Below are positions 28,841 to 36,879 of a stretch of 62,877 nucleotides of DNA, in pieces. Source of the DNA: CAYLKS01 sp964384205 [NCBI: uncultured bacterium] (GTDB lineage: Bacteria > JAGOEH01); NCBI GenBank assembly GCA_964384205.1, contig CAYLKS010000001.1:1-62877 (forward strand). The letters run 5' to 3'. The first letter of the stretch is position 1. Every line of letters starts with the position of its first letter. The notes under the pieces were generated by a model. The model saw nothing but the letters and a program-made list of their open reading frames with translations, searched no databases and was not told the DNA's origin. A program made the position numbers and the translations under genes.

Positions 28841-29296
28841 TTAAATTTCTGGTATAACCCTTGCCTTAACTATATCTTTATACAAAATTCCTTTAACTAA
28901 AGAATTAATCTCTAAAGTAATCCCCTCTTCATTAACATCTACTAATCTTCCTTCAATATCTTTTTTATTATTCTCCTCTGACATATAAACAACTTTTAAC
29001 TTCCTGTTTAAATTCCTCTGAAAATCTTTCTGCCTTTCTAAAGGCCTGTCAACTCCAGGAGAACTTACTTCAAGAGTATAAGCCTTTTCAAAAATATTTT
29101 CAACAAAAAGAAAATCTTCTATTAATCTACTTACCTTTTCACAATCACCTATTGTTATCCCTGTATCATTATCAATAAAAACTCTCACTAAAGTTCTACT
29201 TCTCAAAGGAACTAATTGAAATTTATATAATTCATACCCATTTTCTTCTAAAATTTTAACAATACCCTTTTCTATTTTATCAACTAAAAAATCCAT
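28841..29296 (-). CDS. rimP: ribosome maturation factor RimP
   Basis: The 151-aa protein is needed for 30S assembly. It shows the family pattern VRVFIDNDTGITIGDCEKVSRLIEDFL and YTLEVSSPGVDRPLERQKDFQRNLN. It is immediately upstream of nusA, as in most bacteria. A small perfect hairpin (29319-29335) lies just before it. Confidence 0.94.
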   Translation of the reverse strand: MDFLVDKIEKGIVKILEENGYELYKFQLVPLRSRTLVRVFIDNDTGITIGDCEKVSRLIEDFLFVENIFEKAYTLEVSSPGVDRPLERQKDFQRNLNRKLKVVYMSEENNKKDIEGRLVDVNEEGITLEINSLVKGILYKDIVKARVIPEI

Positions 29297-29318
29297 TTTA
29301 TACTCTAATTCCTTTTTT

Positions 29319-29335
29319 AATAATCTCAGATTATT
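29319..29335 (-). other. small hairpin between the STAS gene and rimP
   Basis: AATAATC and GATTATT pair around a 3-nt loop, with no T-run on the minus strand. It may stabilise or process the transcript, or have no role. Confidence 0.35.
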
Positions 29336-29352
29336 TAATTTAACCTATTTTT

Positions 29353-29691
29353 TTATTTAAAAGAAGCTATCGCTTGATCTAAATCTGAATATACTTCAAA
29401 AAATGAATCGAGCCTTGTTAAATGAAATAATTCAGCAATATTATCATTAACATTAACTATTTTTAACACCCCATTCAATTTCTTCAAAAACGTATAGCTC
29501 GAAACTAAAGTGCCAAGCCCTGAACTATCTATAAAACCAACATTCTCTAAATCAATAATAAATTTTACAACCTTCTCCTGCTCTGCAAGATTTACAATAA
29601 ATTTTTTAATTTCTCCTGCATTCTCAAAATTTATATCTTCATTAATACGTAATATAACAATATCGTCTTTTCTTTCTTCTAATATTTTCAT
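29353..29691 (-). CDS. STAS-domain anti-sigma factor antagonist-like protein
   Basis: The 112-aa single STAS domain resembles SpoIIAA/RsbV. The phospho-acceptor loop FIDSSGLGTLVSSY places the regulated serine at about S57. Such proteins bind or release anti-sigma kinases according to phosphorylation. The ATG at 29691 follows AAAGGAG; the 15 codons upstream are not needed. It is the first gene of the nusA-infB operon, an unusual place. No kinase or sigma gene is near. Confidence 0.88.
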   Translation of the reverse strand: MKILEERKDDIVILRINEDINFENAGEIKKFIVNLAEQEKVVKFIIDLENVGFIDSSGLGTLVSSYTFLKKLNGVLKIVNVNDNIAELFHLTRLDSFFEVYSDLDQAIASFK

Positions 29692-29717
29692 TTTTATACT
29701 CCTTTGAATAATGGTAA

Positions 29718-29746
29718 AGTATAATAAAAAAAGCACTAATTGTCAA
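29718..29746 (-). promoter_or_regulatory. sigma70-type promoter of the STAS-rimP-nusA operon
   Basis: TTGACA (29746-29741) and TATACT (29723-29718) are spaced by 17 bp on the minus strand, 27 bp before the STAS start codon. Confidence 0.85.
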
Positions 29747-29828
29747 GCTTTTTTTTAACACTTAAACTATGAAAATACAATCTGCTCTCTTTTTCCACTT
29801 TTTACATTTTAATATCCGAATATTTCTC

Positions 29829-29858
29829 TTGACATATAATATTTCATTTTTTTATATT
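29829..29858 (+). promoter_or_regulatory. sigma70-type promoter of kdsA-aroA
   Basis: TTGACA (29829-29834) and TATATT (29853-29858) are spaced by 18 bp, followed by an AAGGAG site and the kdsA ATG at 29883. It is divergent from the nus operon promoter. Confidence 0.7.
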
Positions 29859-29882
29859 AAAAAAATCAAAAAGGAGACTCAC

Positions 29883-30689
29883 ATGCTATATAATGAATTA
29901 TTATATCAAAAACCCTTTTTTATCCTTGGCCCATGCGTAATAGAAAACGAAAATTTAATATTCCAAACAGCAGAATTCTTAATAAAATTAAAAGAAAAAT
30001 ATAAAATAAATATCATCTTAAAGTCGTCTTTTGATAAAGCAAATAGAACATCTATAAATTCATTTAGAGGCCCCGGTATAAATGAAGGAATAAAAATATT
30101 CAAAAAAATAAAAGAAAAATTTAATCTACCTATCCTAACAGATATACACCTTCCAGATCAAGCAACGTTAATTGCCGAAGCAGTTGACATTATTCAAATA
30201 CCAGCATTTTTGTGCCGGCAAACAGATCTTCTAATAGCTGCCGGACAAACAAATAAAATTGTAAACATCAAAAAAGGACAATTTCTTGATGCCGAAAGTA
30301 TGAAATATGCTGTATTAAAAATCGAATCCACAGGAAATAAAAAGATTCTGCTTACAGAAAGAGGAACCACTTTTGGTTATAATAATTTAGTAGTAGATTT
30401 CAGAAATTTTATTATAATGAAGACGTTAGGATATCCAATCGTTTTTGATGCAACACATAGTGTTCAAAGACCATCGGCACAAAATGGCAAATCCGGAGGA
30501 GACTCACATTTTGTTCCCTATCTTGCAAGAGCTGCTGCTGCAATCCCTGTTGATGGATTCTTTTTTGAAATTCATCCAGAACCGGACAAAGCCTTATCAG
30601 ATGGTCCAAATATGGTAAATTTTAAAACCATTGACAATATAATATCTGACATATTAAAAATAACAAACTCTTTAAAGGAATCACTATGA
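29883..30689 (+). CDS. kdsA: 3-deoxy-D-manno-octulosonate 8-phosphate synthase
   Basis: KdsA condenses phosphoenolpyruvate with arabinose 5-phosphate to make Kdo 8-phosphate for the LPS inner core. The 268-aa protein carries ILGPCVIE, KANRTS, IPAFLCRQTDLL, ERGTTFGYNNLVVD and DATHSVQ. The cysteine in GPC replaces the asparagine of the E. coli type, which points to the metal-dependent class. The ATG at 29883 has an AAGGAG site; upstream in-frame codons overlap the promoter and are not part of the gene. It overlaps aroA by 4 bp. Confidence 0.95.
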   Translation: MLYNELLYQKPFFILGPCVIENENLIFQTAEFLIKLKEKYKINIILKSSFDKANRTSINSFRGPGINEGIKIFKKIKEKFNLPILTDIHLPDQATLIAEAVDIIQIPAFLCRQTDLLIAAGQTNKIVNIKKGQFLDAESMKYAVLKIESTGNKKILLTERGTTFGYNNLVVDFRNFIIMKTLGYPIVFDATHSVQRPSAQNGKSGGDSHFVPYLARAAAAIPVDGFFFEIHPEPDKALSDGPNMVNFKTIDNIISDILKITNSLKESL

Positions 30690-32002
30690 AAAATTATGTT
30701 ATTATTGATAAAATAAAATCATTAAAAGGTACAATATCAGCTCCACCCGATAAATCCATAACCCATAGAAGTTTTATTTTTGCTTCATTAGCAAATGGTA
30801 CAAGCAAAATAAAAAATTATCTTGATTCAGAAGACTGTAATTCCACATTATCATGCCTATCCAACCTTGGGGCACAAATTAATAAAACTAAAGATTATGT
30901 TGAAATAAAAGGTGTCAATCTTACAAATTTTAAGCAACCTAAAACCATCTTATATGCCGGAAATTCTGGAACAACAATTAGATTACTATCTGGAATATTA
31001 AGTGCTACTAACTTTATATCTATAATCACAGGAGACGATTCATTAAAAAAACGCCCAATGAAACGAATTATTGAGCCATTAACCAAAATGGGAGCAACAA
31101 TAAAATCAAATAATAATTTCCCTCCTCTTGAAATCCATGGAAATAAACTGCATCCAATAAATTATAAAATGAATATAGCAAGTGCACAGGTGAAAAGTGC
31201 TATTTTGTTCGCAGCATTAGTTGCAAATGTTCCTGTTGAAATTGAAGAACCTGCAAAATCAAGAGACCACACTGAAATATTTTTAAAATATTTAAATCAA
31301 AATATAAATATAGAAAATAACAAAATCTTGTTCAGCCCCAAAGGTTCATTTCAAGGATTCGAAATGAGGGTCCCTGGTGATTTTTCCTCTGCAGCTTTCT
31401 TTATTGCTCTTACTTTAATTTCAAAAAATAGTGAAATCATTATCAAAAATGTAAATTTAAATCCAACAAGAGCCGCGTTAATCGATATTCTAAAAGAAAT
31501 GAATGCTAATATAAAAATTTTAAACCAAAAAATAAACGTAGGTGGTGAACCTGTTGGTGATATAAAAATCAGTTCATCTGAATTAAAATCAATAGAAATA
31601 GGTGGAGAGATAATCCCTAAAATTATAGATGAAATTCCTTTGTTAAGCATCATAATGGCATTTGCCAATGGTACCTCAAAAATTAAAGATGCAAAAGAAT
31701 TACGTGTAAAAGAAAGCGATAGAATTAAAAGTATTGTATCTAATTTCAAAAGGCTAAATATACCTATTAAAGAATTTGAAGATGGAATGGAAATAAAAGG
31801 GCGACCTAATTTAATTATAGAGCCTACAGAAGTTGAATCATTTTATGACCATAGAATTGCTATGTCTATGGCGATTCTTGCCCCTCGATTAAAATCTAAT
31901 ATCAAAATAAACAATATAAATTGTATAAATATTTCATTCCCTACATTTTTTGAAAAATTTAGTGAATTAGTTAATCAAAAAAATTTTTTCTCTTTCTTTT
32001 AA
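30686..32002 (+). CDS. aroA: 3-phosphoshikimate 1-carboxyvinyltransferase (EPSP synthase)
   Basis: AroA performs the sixth step of the shikimate pathway. Motifs are PPDKSITHRSFI at the N-terminus, LYAGNSGTTIRLLSG (about 90-104), SAQVKSAILFAAL, a DEIPLL segment, and the C-terminal KESDRI and DHRIAMSMAI. The length is 438 aa. Its coupling to kdsA is logical, because both enzymes use phosphoenolpyruvate. The last 32 bp overlap the end of the convergent ttcA-like gene, with no terminator between them. Confidence 0.95.
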   Translation: MKNYVIIDKIKSLKGTISAPPDKSITHRSFIFASLANGTSKIKNYLDSEDCNSTLSCLSNLGAQINKTKDYVEIKGVNLTNFKQPKTILYAGNSGTTIRLLSGILSATNFISIITGDDSLKKRPMKRIIEPLTKMGATIKSNNNFPPLEIHGNKLHPINYKMNIASAQVKSAILFAALVANVPVEIEEPAKSRDHTEIFLKYLNQNINIENNKILFSPKGSFQGFEMRVPGDFSSAAFFIALTLISKNSEIIIKNVNLNPTRAALIDILKEMNANIKILNQKINVGGEPVGDIKISSSELKSIEIGGEIIPKIIDEIPLLSIIMAFANGTSKIKDAKELRVKESDRIKSIVSNFKRLNIPIKEFEDGMEIKGRPNLIIEPTEVESFYDHRIAMSMAILAPRLKSNIKINNINCINISFPTFFEKFSELVNQKNFFSFF

Positions 32003-32765
32003 CTCTAATAGGGATAAATTCAGAATGATTGCCTGCTGCCCTAAATAAATTTATCTTAACTTTTGGAATTTCCTTTTCTATTTGATGTAAAATATTCTTT
32101 AAAAAAAATCTTTTAGTTTTATCACCATGTGGGCATGAGCAGGTAAAAAGTTTTACATCTAATTTATTCGTATAGTTAATAATTTCTTTTTCATTAATAT
32201 ATGCCAATGGCCTAATCAAAGTAAATTCTCCATCAAAGAAATCCATCTTGGGTTCCATACGTTCCAATCTACCATGATAAAATAAGTTAAGTAATGTTGT
32301 TTCTGCTATATCGTCTGCATGATGCCCTAATGCCAACTTATTACATCTATAATCTCTTGTTGCAAGGAAAAGATGCTTTCTTCTATGCCAGCTACAAAGG
32401 AAACAGAGACTTTTTTTTCTGGCATCTGGATTAGTAAGATCTATTTTAATTTCTTTCACAATAAGTTCATAACCTTCTTTTTTTACAAATTTTTCTAAAG
32501 CCGGGATATTTTTCTTTATTGCCTCCTGTAACTCAGATAATATAATCATAGGAATAATTTCAAAATCTTGATAAAACATCTTTTTATACATAATAAGCAA
32601 CTTAAATAAAGTCACACTATCTTTCCCGCCTGACAAACCTATCAGTACTCTATCATTCTTTTCTATCATCTTAAAATCATTAATAGCTTTTTTAAAATTT
32701 TTCATTAAATAAAAAGCCCGTTTTTCATCTGGTGTTTTAAATTTTCTATATAACTTACTTCCCAT
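31971..32765 (-). CDS. TtcA-like tRNA thiolation PP-loop ATPase
   Basis: The 264-aa PP-loop protein has SGGKDSVTLFKLL (about 44-56), a CFLC pair before HRRKHLF, GHHADDIAETTLLNLFY, and a later CSCPHGDKTKR. TtcA uses cysteines to hold an Fe-S cluster and makes 2-thiocytidine at tRNA position 32. The GHHADD motif and spacing fit TtcA/TtuA-type enzymes; the exact target base cannot be decided. It has its own promoter and an AAGAGGAA ribosome site. Confidence 0.85.
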   Translation of the reverse strand: MGSKLYRKFKTPDEKRAFYLMKNFKKAINDFKMIEKNDRVLIGLSGGKDSVTLFKLLIMYKKMFYQDFEIIPMIILSELQEAIKKNIPALEKFVKKEGYELIVKEIKIDLTNPDARKKSLCFLCSWHRRKHLFLATRDYRCNKLALGHHADDIAETTLLNLFYHGRLERMEPKMDFFDGEFTLIRPLAYINEKEIINYTNKLDVKLFTCSCPHGDKTKRFFLKNILHQIEKEIPKVKINLFRAAGNHSEFIPIRVKRKRKNFFD

Positions 32766-32795
32766 ATAAAATTCCTCTTTTAAAATTTTTCCCCT

Positions 32796-32824
32796 AAAAT
32801 ATTAAAATAGCTAAACAATGTCAA
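32796..32824 (-). promoter_or_regulatory. sigma70-type promoter of ttcA-like gene
   Basis: TTGACA (32824-32819) and TATTTT (32801-32796) are spaced by 17 bp on the minus strand, 30 bp before the start codon. Confidence 0.6.
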
Positions 32825-32847
32825 TAGTTGTTTATAATATCACAATA

Positions 32848-33492
32848 TCATTTAACAAAAACCAGACCAATATACAAACCTGAATTATATATATTACTTG
32901 CTCTTTCTTCAAGCTTATTAAATCTAAATTTTGAACTAAACACATTATAAATACCAAAATCTAACAAGATTTGATTCTCATTTAAATAAAGAAATGTCAT
33001 CTGGACAGATAATATCAATTTATATCCTAAAAAATATTTATAAGTAGAAAAACTGCTTGAAGTATTATAATTCACTCTATTAATAGCAGGGAGATTAATC
33101 AATCCAATTTTTAATACAAAATCATTATCATTATCTTTAGAAGTAAGATACTTATACAAGGAAATTCCAAAATCTAACGAGAAAAGATCTACATTTATAT
33201 TCACATTTGTATAATTATAACAATTTATATTTTTCAAAAAATAAGAAGTTCCTAAATCTATAGTAAAATCAAGCCCTCTAAAATTAGTATAAAGTCTCTC
33301 ATATCGAAAACCAAAACCATCATGTATTTTATATTTTCTACTCCAACATGTTAAATTTCCCATTACATTTTTAGTGTAATCATCAATTCTCTCTAAAGGA
33401 GAATATACATAATAAAAAAAATAAAAAGACCTTCCAAATGTACTTGAAATAGTAATTAATATTATGATGCTAAACAATAAAATCTTTTTCAT
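32848..33492 (-). CDS. hypothetical secreted outer-membrane barrel-like protein
   Basis: The 214-aa protein has a signal peptide (about 1-20, ending TFG) followed by alternating aromatic/hydrophobic beta-strand segments and a terminal VFVK. It looks like a small outer-membrane beta-barrel. I do not recognise a family. It overlaps the nitrilase gene by 23 bp and is probably co-transcribed with it. Confidence 0.6.
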   Translation of the reverse strand: MKKILLFSIIILITISSTFGRSFYFFYYVYSPLERIDDYTKNVMGNLTCWSRKYKIHDGFGFRYERLYTNFRGLDFTIDLGTSYFLKNINCYNYTNVNINVDLFSLDFGISLYKYLTSKDNDNDFVLKIGLINLPAINRVNYNTSSSFSTYKYFLGYKLILSVQMTFLYLNENQILLDFGIYNVFSSKFRFNKLEERASNIYNSGLYIGLVFVK

Positions 33493-34243
33493 TAAAATCT
33501 TCTAAAACCGGAAAAGATTGCCTTAAATCTTTTATTGAATTTTTTGAAACTTCAACAAAATCTACACTCTCATCCGAGGGTAATTCCTTTATAATCTCTC
33601 CTTGAGGTGTGATAACAAGAGAATTTCCACCAAATAAAGTGTTCCCAACTTTTCCACATCCATTTACCGAAATAAAAAACACCTGGTTTTCAATAGCCCT
33701 CGCAATTGATAAAATTTTAAAATGATAAAGCCTACTTTTAGGCCACTGTGAAATATTAAATATAATATCTACATTATAAGCTAAAGTATATTTTCTAAAT
33801 AATTCTGGAAATCGTAAATCATAACAAATAGAAAGTCCAATATTAAAATCTTTAAACTTTACTATCTGTAAATCTTCTCCTCTTTTGAAAACTTTGTGTT
33901 CATCAAAAAGCTTTATCAAATGTGATTTAAAATAAAAATATTTTTTCTGATCAAAATGATTTATAAATAAAGAAGCATTATAGCCATTATAAGGAAGCCC
34001 TATATTTATTGAAATTTGATTATCAACTGCTAAATTAAATAATTTTTCAACTAAATCATTTTTCTCAATATACTCAATCTGATAATCAAGATATTTAAAA
34101 TAATATCCAGATAAAGACATTTCTGGAAAAACAACTAAATCAGCATTTCTGGATTTAGCAATAACCATATAATCAAATATTTTCTTAAAATTTTCTTCTA
34201 TATCCTTCGGATTTGCTCTAAATTGAACAATGGCTATTTGCAT
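33470..34243 (-). CDS. carbon-nitrogen hydrolase (nitrilase superfamily)
   Basis: The 257-aa protein has the Glu-Lys-Cys triad in context: VFPEMSLSGY (Glu near 41), KSHLIKLFDEHKVF (Lys near 111) and SICYDLRFPE (Cys near 140). The length and the short, single-domain form fit omega-amidase/YafV-like enzymes that remove ammonia from small omega-amides. The substrate is not visible from sequence. No ribosome site is seen. A TTGATA-N16-TAAGAT promoter would place the transcript start almost at the ATG (possible leaderless message). Confidence 0.88.
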   Translation of the reverse strand: MQIAIVQFRANPKDIEENFKKIFDYMVIAKSRNADLVVFPEMSLSGYYFKYLDYQIEYIEKNDLVEKLFNLAVDNQISINIGLPYNGYNASLFINHFDQKKYFYFKSHLIKLFDEHKVFKRGEDLQIVKFKDFNIGLSICYDLRFPELFRKYTLAYNVDIIFNISQWPKSRLYHFKILSIARAIENQVFFISVNGCGKVGNTLFGGNSLVITPQGEIIKELPSDESVDFVEVSKNSIKDLRQSFPVLEDFNEKDFIV

Positions 34244-34408
34244 AGTTATAATCTTACAAATTTATAAAAAAATATCAAGTAAAAAAATAACTTCCCAAAA
34301 ATAACAAATAGTTTCTTAAAATAAAAAAATGAATTCCAAAAATATAACTCTCTTCAATTGACAATTAAAATATCTTTTATAAATTAACCTTAAAAAAAGG
34401 AGAAAAAC

Positions 34409-34933
34409 ATGTTTGAATCTTATATTTATTATTTAAAAAATTATCCCTTAACATCTGCATTTATCCAATTTGCAATATTAGGAACATTAGGCGAAATTTT
34501 AACACTGAAAATTTCCAAAGCAGCAAAAAGATTAAATATAATTCAGTATATTTTAAAAATACTATCATGGGGATTACTGGGCATAATTATCAAATATGGA
34601 TTTTTTGGTTATAAAGCAATGATAAAAGCATTTATTGAACATGGATATTTACCTGAATTTTTATATCAATATTCATTATTAAAAGCATTTACAATTTCAA
34701 CGATCGTAAACTTATTTTTTGGGCCTCAAATGATGTTTATACATAGAATATTAGATAACATAATTGAAATGAAATGGGAATTTAAAGGAATGAATAAAGC
34801 AATATATACCTTAATATGGTTCTGGATACCAGCTCATACTATTACTTTTATATTACCTGTATACTTACAAATCACACTTGCAGCTTTATGGTCTATTGTT
34901 TTAGGAATTATAATGGGTTTTAGTAAAAAATAA
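34409..34933 (+). CDS. four-helix membrane protein, weakly Mpv17/PMP22-like
   Basis: The 174-aa protein has about four membrane helices. Its C-terminal region, WFWIPAHTITFILPVYLQITLAALWS, recalls the Mpv17/PMP22 signature (W..WP....F..P). That match is from memory and is weak. The function is unknown. An AAGGAG site precedes the ATG, and TTGACA at 34358 is a likely -35 box. It converges on the YigZ-family gene with 2 bp between the stops. Confidence 0.75.
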   Translation: MFESYIYYLKNYPLTSAFIQFAILGTLGEILTLKISKAAKRLNIIQYILKILSWGLLGIIIKYGFFGYKAMIKAFIEHGYLPEFLYQYSLLKAFTISTIVNLFFGPQMMFIHRILDNIIEMKWEFKGMNKAIYTLIWFWIPAHTITFILPVYLQITLAALWSIVLGIIMGFSKK

Positions 34934-34935
34934 AT

Positions 34936-35559
34936 TTAAACTCGTATAAAATCTTTTTTGACAAATTCAGCAACAACTTTACCGGCTGTGCTATTTATAA
35001 CTACTGTTTTTATTTTTTCTGTATATAAAGGTTCACATAAAACCTTCAAATTAACTTTATCAGAATACAATTGTTCTATAATTTTCAAATTATATTCTTT
35101 CACAATGTGCATGATATTGCCTGTAAATTGATGATCAAACTCGATAGCTAAAATATCCATTTCTTTCATTTTAATTAAAACAGATTTTTCTATAACCTGC
35201 TTAGCGGAATCAGAATAAGCTTTTATCAATCCACCTACTCCCAATTTTATTCCACCAAAATACCGTGTAACAACAAGCAAAACATTAAAAATATCTCTAC
35301 CCTCTATATTTTTAGCAATAGGTAACCCTGCTGTTCTTGCAGGTTCTCCATCATCTGAATATTGCAACAAATGATTTGGATAAGAAAAAATTTTATAAGC
35401 CCAACAATTATGCGTGGCATCATAAAATTCTTTTCTTATACGATTTAGATTTGTAACTGCTTCATCTTGATTTTGTACAGGTATAAATGTACTAATGAAT
35501 TTTGATTTTTTAATAACAAGCTCTGTGCGATATTCTCTATCAATAGTAAAATATTCCAT
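34936..35559 (-). CDS. YigZ/IMPACT family protein
   Basis: The 207-aa protein of the UPF0029/IMPACT family shows the hallmark SDDGEPARTAGLPIAKNIEGRDIFNVLLVVTRYFGGIKLGVGGLIKAYSD. A C-terminal ferredoxin-like DUF1949-type domain follows (about 135-205). Eukaryotic IMPACT regulates Gcn2; the bacterial role is uncertain and may involve translation. A GAGAGAGGA site precedes the ATG. Confidence 0.93.
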   Translation of the reverse strand: MEYFTIDREYRTELVIKKSKFISTFIPVQNQDEAVTNLNRIRKEFYDATHNCWAYKIFSYPNHLLQYSDDGEPARTAGLPIAKNIEGRDIFNVLLVVTRYFGGIKLGVGGLIKAYSDSAKQVIEKSVLIKMKEMDILAIEFDHQFTGNIMHIVKEYNLKIIEQLYSDKVNLKVLCEPLYTEKIKTVVINSTAGKVVAEFVKKDFIRV

Positions 35560-35636
35560 TTATAAATCCTCTCTCTTATTTTCTATACAAAAGAAAAAGT
35601 TTTCAAGAAATTAAAACTTCAAACAGATTTCCCAAT

Positions 35637-35671
35637 AAAAAAAGCCTGTTGAGCTATTCAACAGGCTTTTT
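35637..35671 (-). terminator. terminator after the 62-aa protein gene
   Basis: AGCCTGTTGA and TCAACAGGCT form a 10-bp stem with a 5-nt loop, flanked by A-runs and T-runs on both sides. It isolates the small gene from the yigZ-like gene. Confidence 0.9.
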
Positions 35672-35686
35672 AAAAGCAAGCACAAA

Positions 35687-35875
35687 TTATACATACAAAT
35701 CAAGAGCACGTCCAGACATTGTATTTTTTTGATTTGCAAGTTTCAGTTTAACAGCAAACTCATTTGTTTTTTTTGCTGTCTCTGCAGACTTATTAAATGC
35801 ATATTTTAAAGTATCAACCATAATCTGTGTCTGCTTTTGCAACATTTGCTGAGGATTATAACTGCCGATTCTCAT
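35687..35875 (-). CDS. small 62-aa helical protein, possibly YjfB-like
   Basis: The protein starts MRIGSYNPQQML, runs through an amphipathic helix rich in Lys/Ala/Gln, and ends SGRALDLYV. The short helical body with a C-terminal (I/L)D(I/L).V recalls the small motility-associated YjfB family, but the match is weak. AGGGAG precedes the ATG and a strong terminator follows. It is thus a stand-alone transcription unit and likely a real, perhaps abundant, small protein. Confidence 0.7.
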   Translation of the reverse strand: MRIGSYNPQQMLQKQTQIMVDTLKYAFNKSAETAKKTNEFAVKLKLANQKNTMSGRALDLYV

Positions 35876-35962
35876 AATAACACTCCCTGAATTAATTCTC
35901 TGGTAATATAAATCGACAGATTATAAAATTTCTACACATCTTTTTTTAAATTTTTTATATAA

Positions 35963-36862
35963 TTAAAAATTTGCCTTAAATCTCAAATAAGTGGAAAATC
36001 CAGATCTACTATATCTGTCAGGATATAATGCCAGATCGATATTCGAATTTTTAAGTCCAACAGCATCTTCAATCTTTTTATCAATTTTATGAGCAGTCCA
36101 TGCAGCCTCAATCGCACTTGCAATATGGTTCAAAAATATAAAATAAACAAAATTTTGCGATTTTTTAAAGAAGTCATTGCTCTCTGCTCTCATATCCATA
36201 TATTCAAGAGCCATTCTTGAGCTATAAAAATGCTCACCATATGCTATAGGATCACCAATATTCCATTGTTTACCATTAGGATAATAGGTATAAGAAGAAT
36301 CTGATAACCTTGCATCTCTCCAGCCAACCCAAAATTGTTTATATTTACCAATCATTTCATAATACTGCTGCTCATCTTCATCATGCCAATTATGTGTAAA
36401 AAATTCAGGCAAACTATCTTCATCAAATCTATTTACATTCCAGTAAACAGGTTTATAAGCCTGAACCCATGCTAAATATTTAGTAGAATCAAAATATGCA
36501 TCTGCAAATGCTTTATATTCATCCTCTTTATCACTACCTTTCTTATTATAATCATAAGCCATATAAATAAAAAAAGCTTCTAAACCTAAAAAAACTGCTG
36601 CTTTAATTTTATTTACCGTACCTCCATTAGAATATTGTCCCCATCCTGGAACAAAAAATGATTGAAAAAATCTTTTCTTGCTTGTAGTCATATATTCATT
36701 TATAGTAGTATCTTTTATCAATGAACTTTCTTTTTCTTGATTCTCATTTTGTGCTAACTGAGGATTCATCATTATCAAATAATCTTTAGAATATTCCTCT
36801 GCGAATAAATTAACTGTAATAAAAAATAAAACTGTGAGGATAAAAGTAACTTTAGCTTTCAT
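35963..36862 (-). CDS. DUF5683-like envelope protein
   Basis: The 299-aa protein has a signal peptide (about 1-21) and the DUF5683-type segment FVPGWGQYSNGGTVNKIKAAVFLGLEAFFIYMA, with one or two membrane helices. A Tyr/Trp/Asp-rich central region follows, then a late hydrophobic stretch (FVYFIFLNHIASAIEAA). Its function is unknown. It is last in the porU operon, 17 bp after the M6 protease, with an AAGGAGG site. Confidence 0.75.
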   Translation of the reverse strand: MKAKVTFILTVLFFITVNLFAEEYSKDYLIMMNPQLAQNENQEKESSLIKDTTINEYMTTSKKRFFQSFFVPGWGQYSNGGTVNKIKAAVFLGLEAFFIYMAYDYNKKGSDKEDEYKAFADAYFDSTKYLAWVQAYKPVYWNVNRFDEDSLPEFFTHNWHDEDEQQYYEMIGKYKQFWVGWRDARLSDSSYTYYPNGKQWNIGDPIAYGEHFYSSRMALEYMDMRAESNDFFKKSQNFVYFIFLNHIASAIEAAWTAHKIDKKIEDAVGLKNSNIDLALYPDRYSRSGFSTYLRFKANF

Positions 36863-36879
36863 ATATTTTCCTCCTTAAT

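Noticed and set aside
29769-29882. 38-residue N-terminal extension of KdsA
   Set aside because: These codons cover the promoter; the ATG at 29883 has a good ribosome site and matches the family length.
35876-35962. Sigma-28 flagellar promoter before the 62-aa protein gene
   Set aside because: A GTCGATTT-like stretch is present but no TAAA-type -35 box stands at the right distance.
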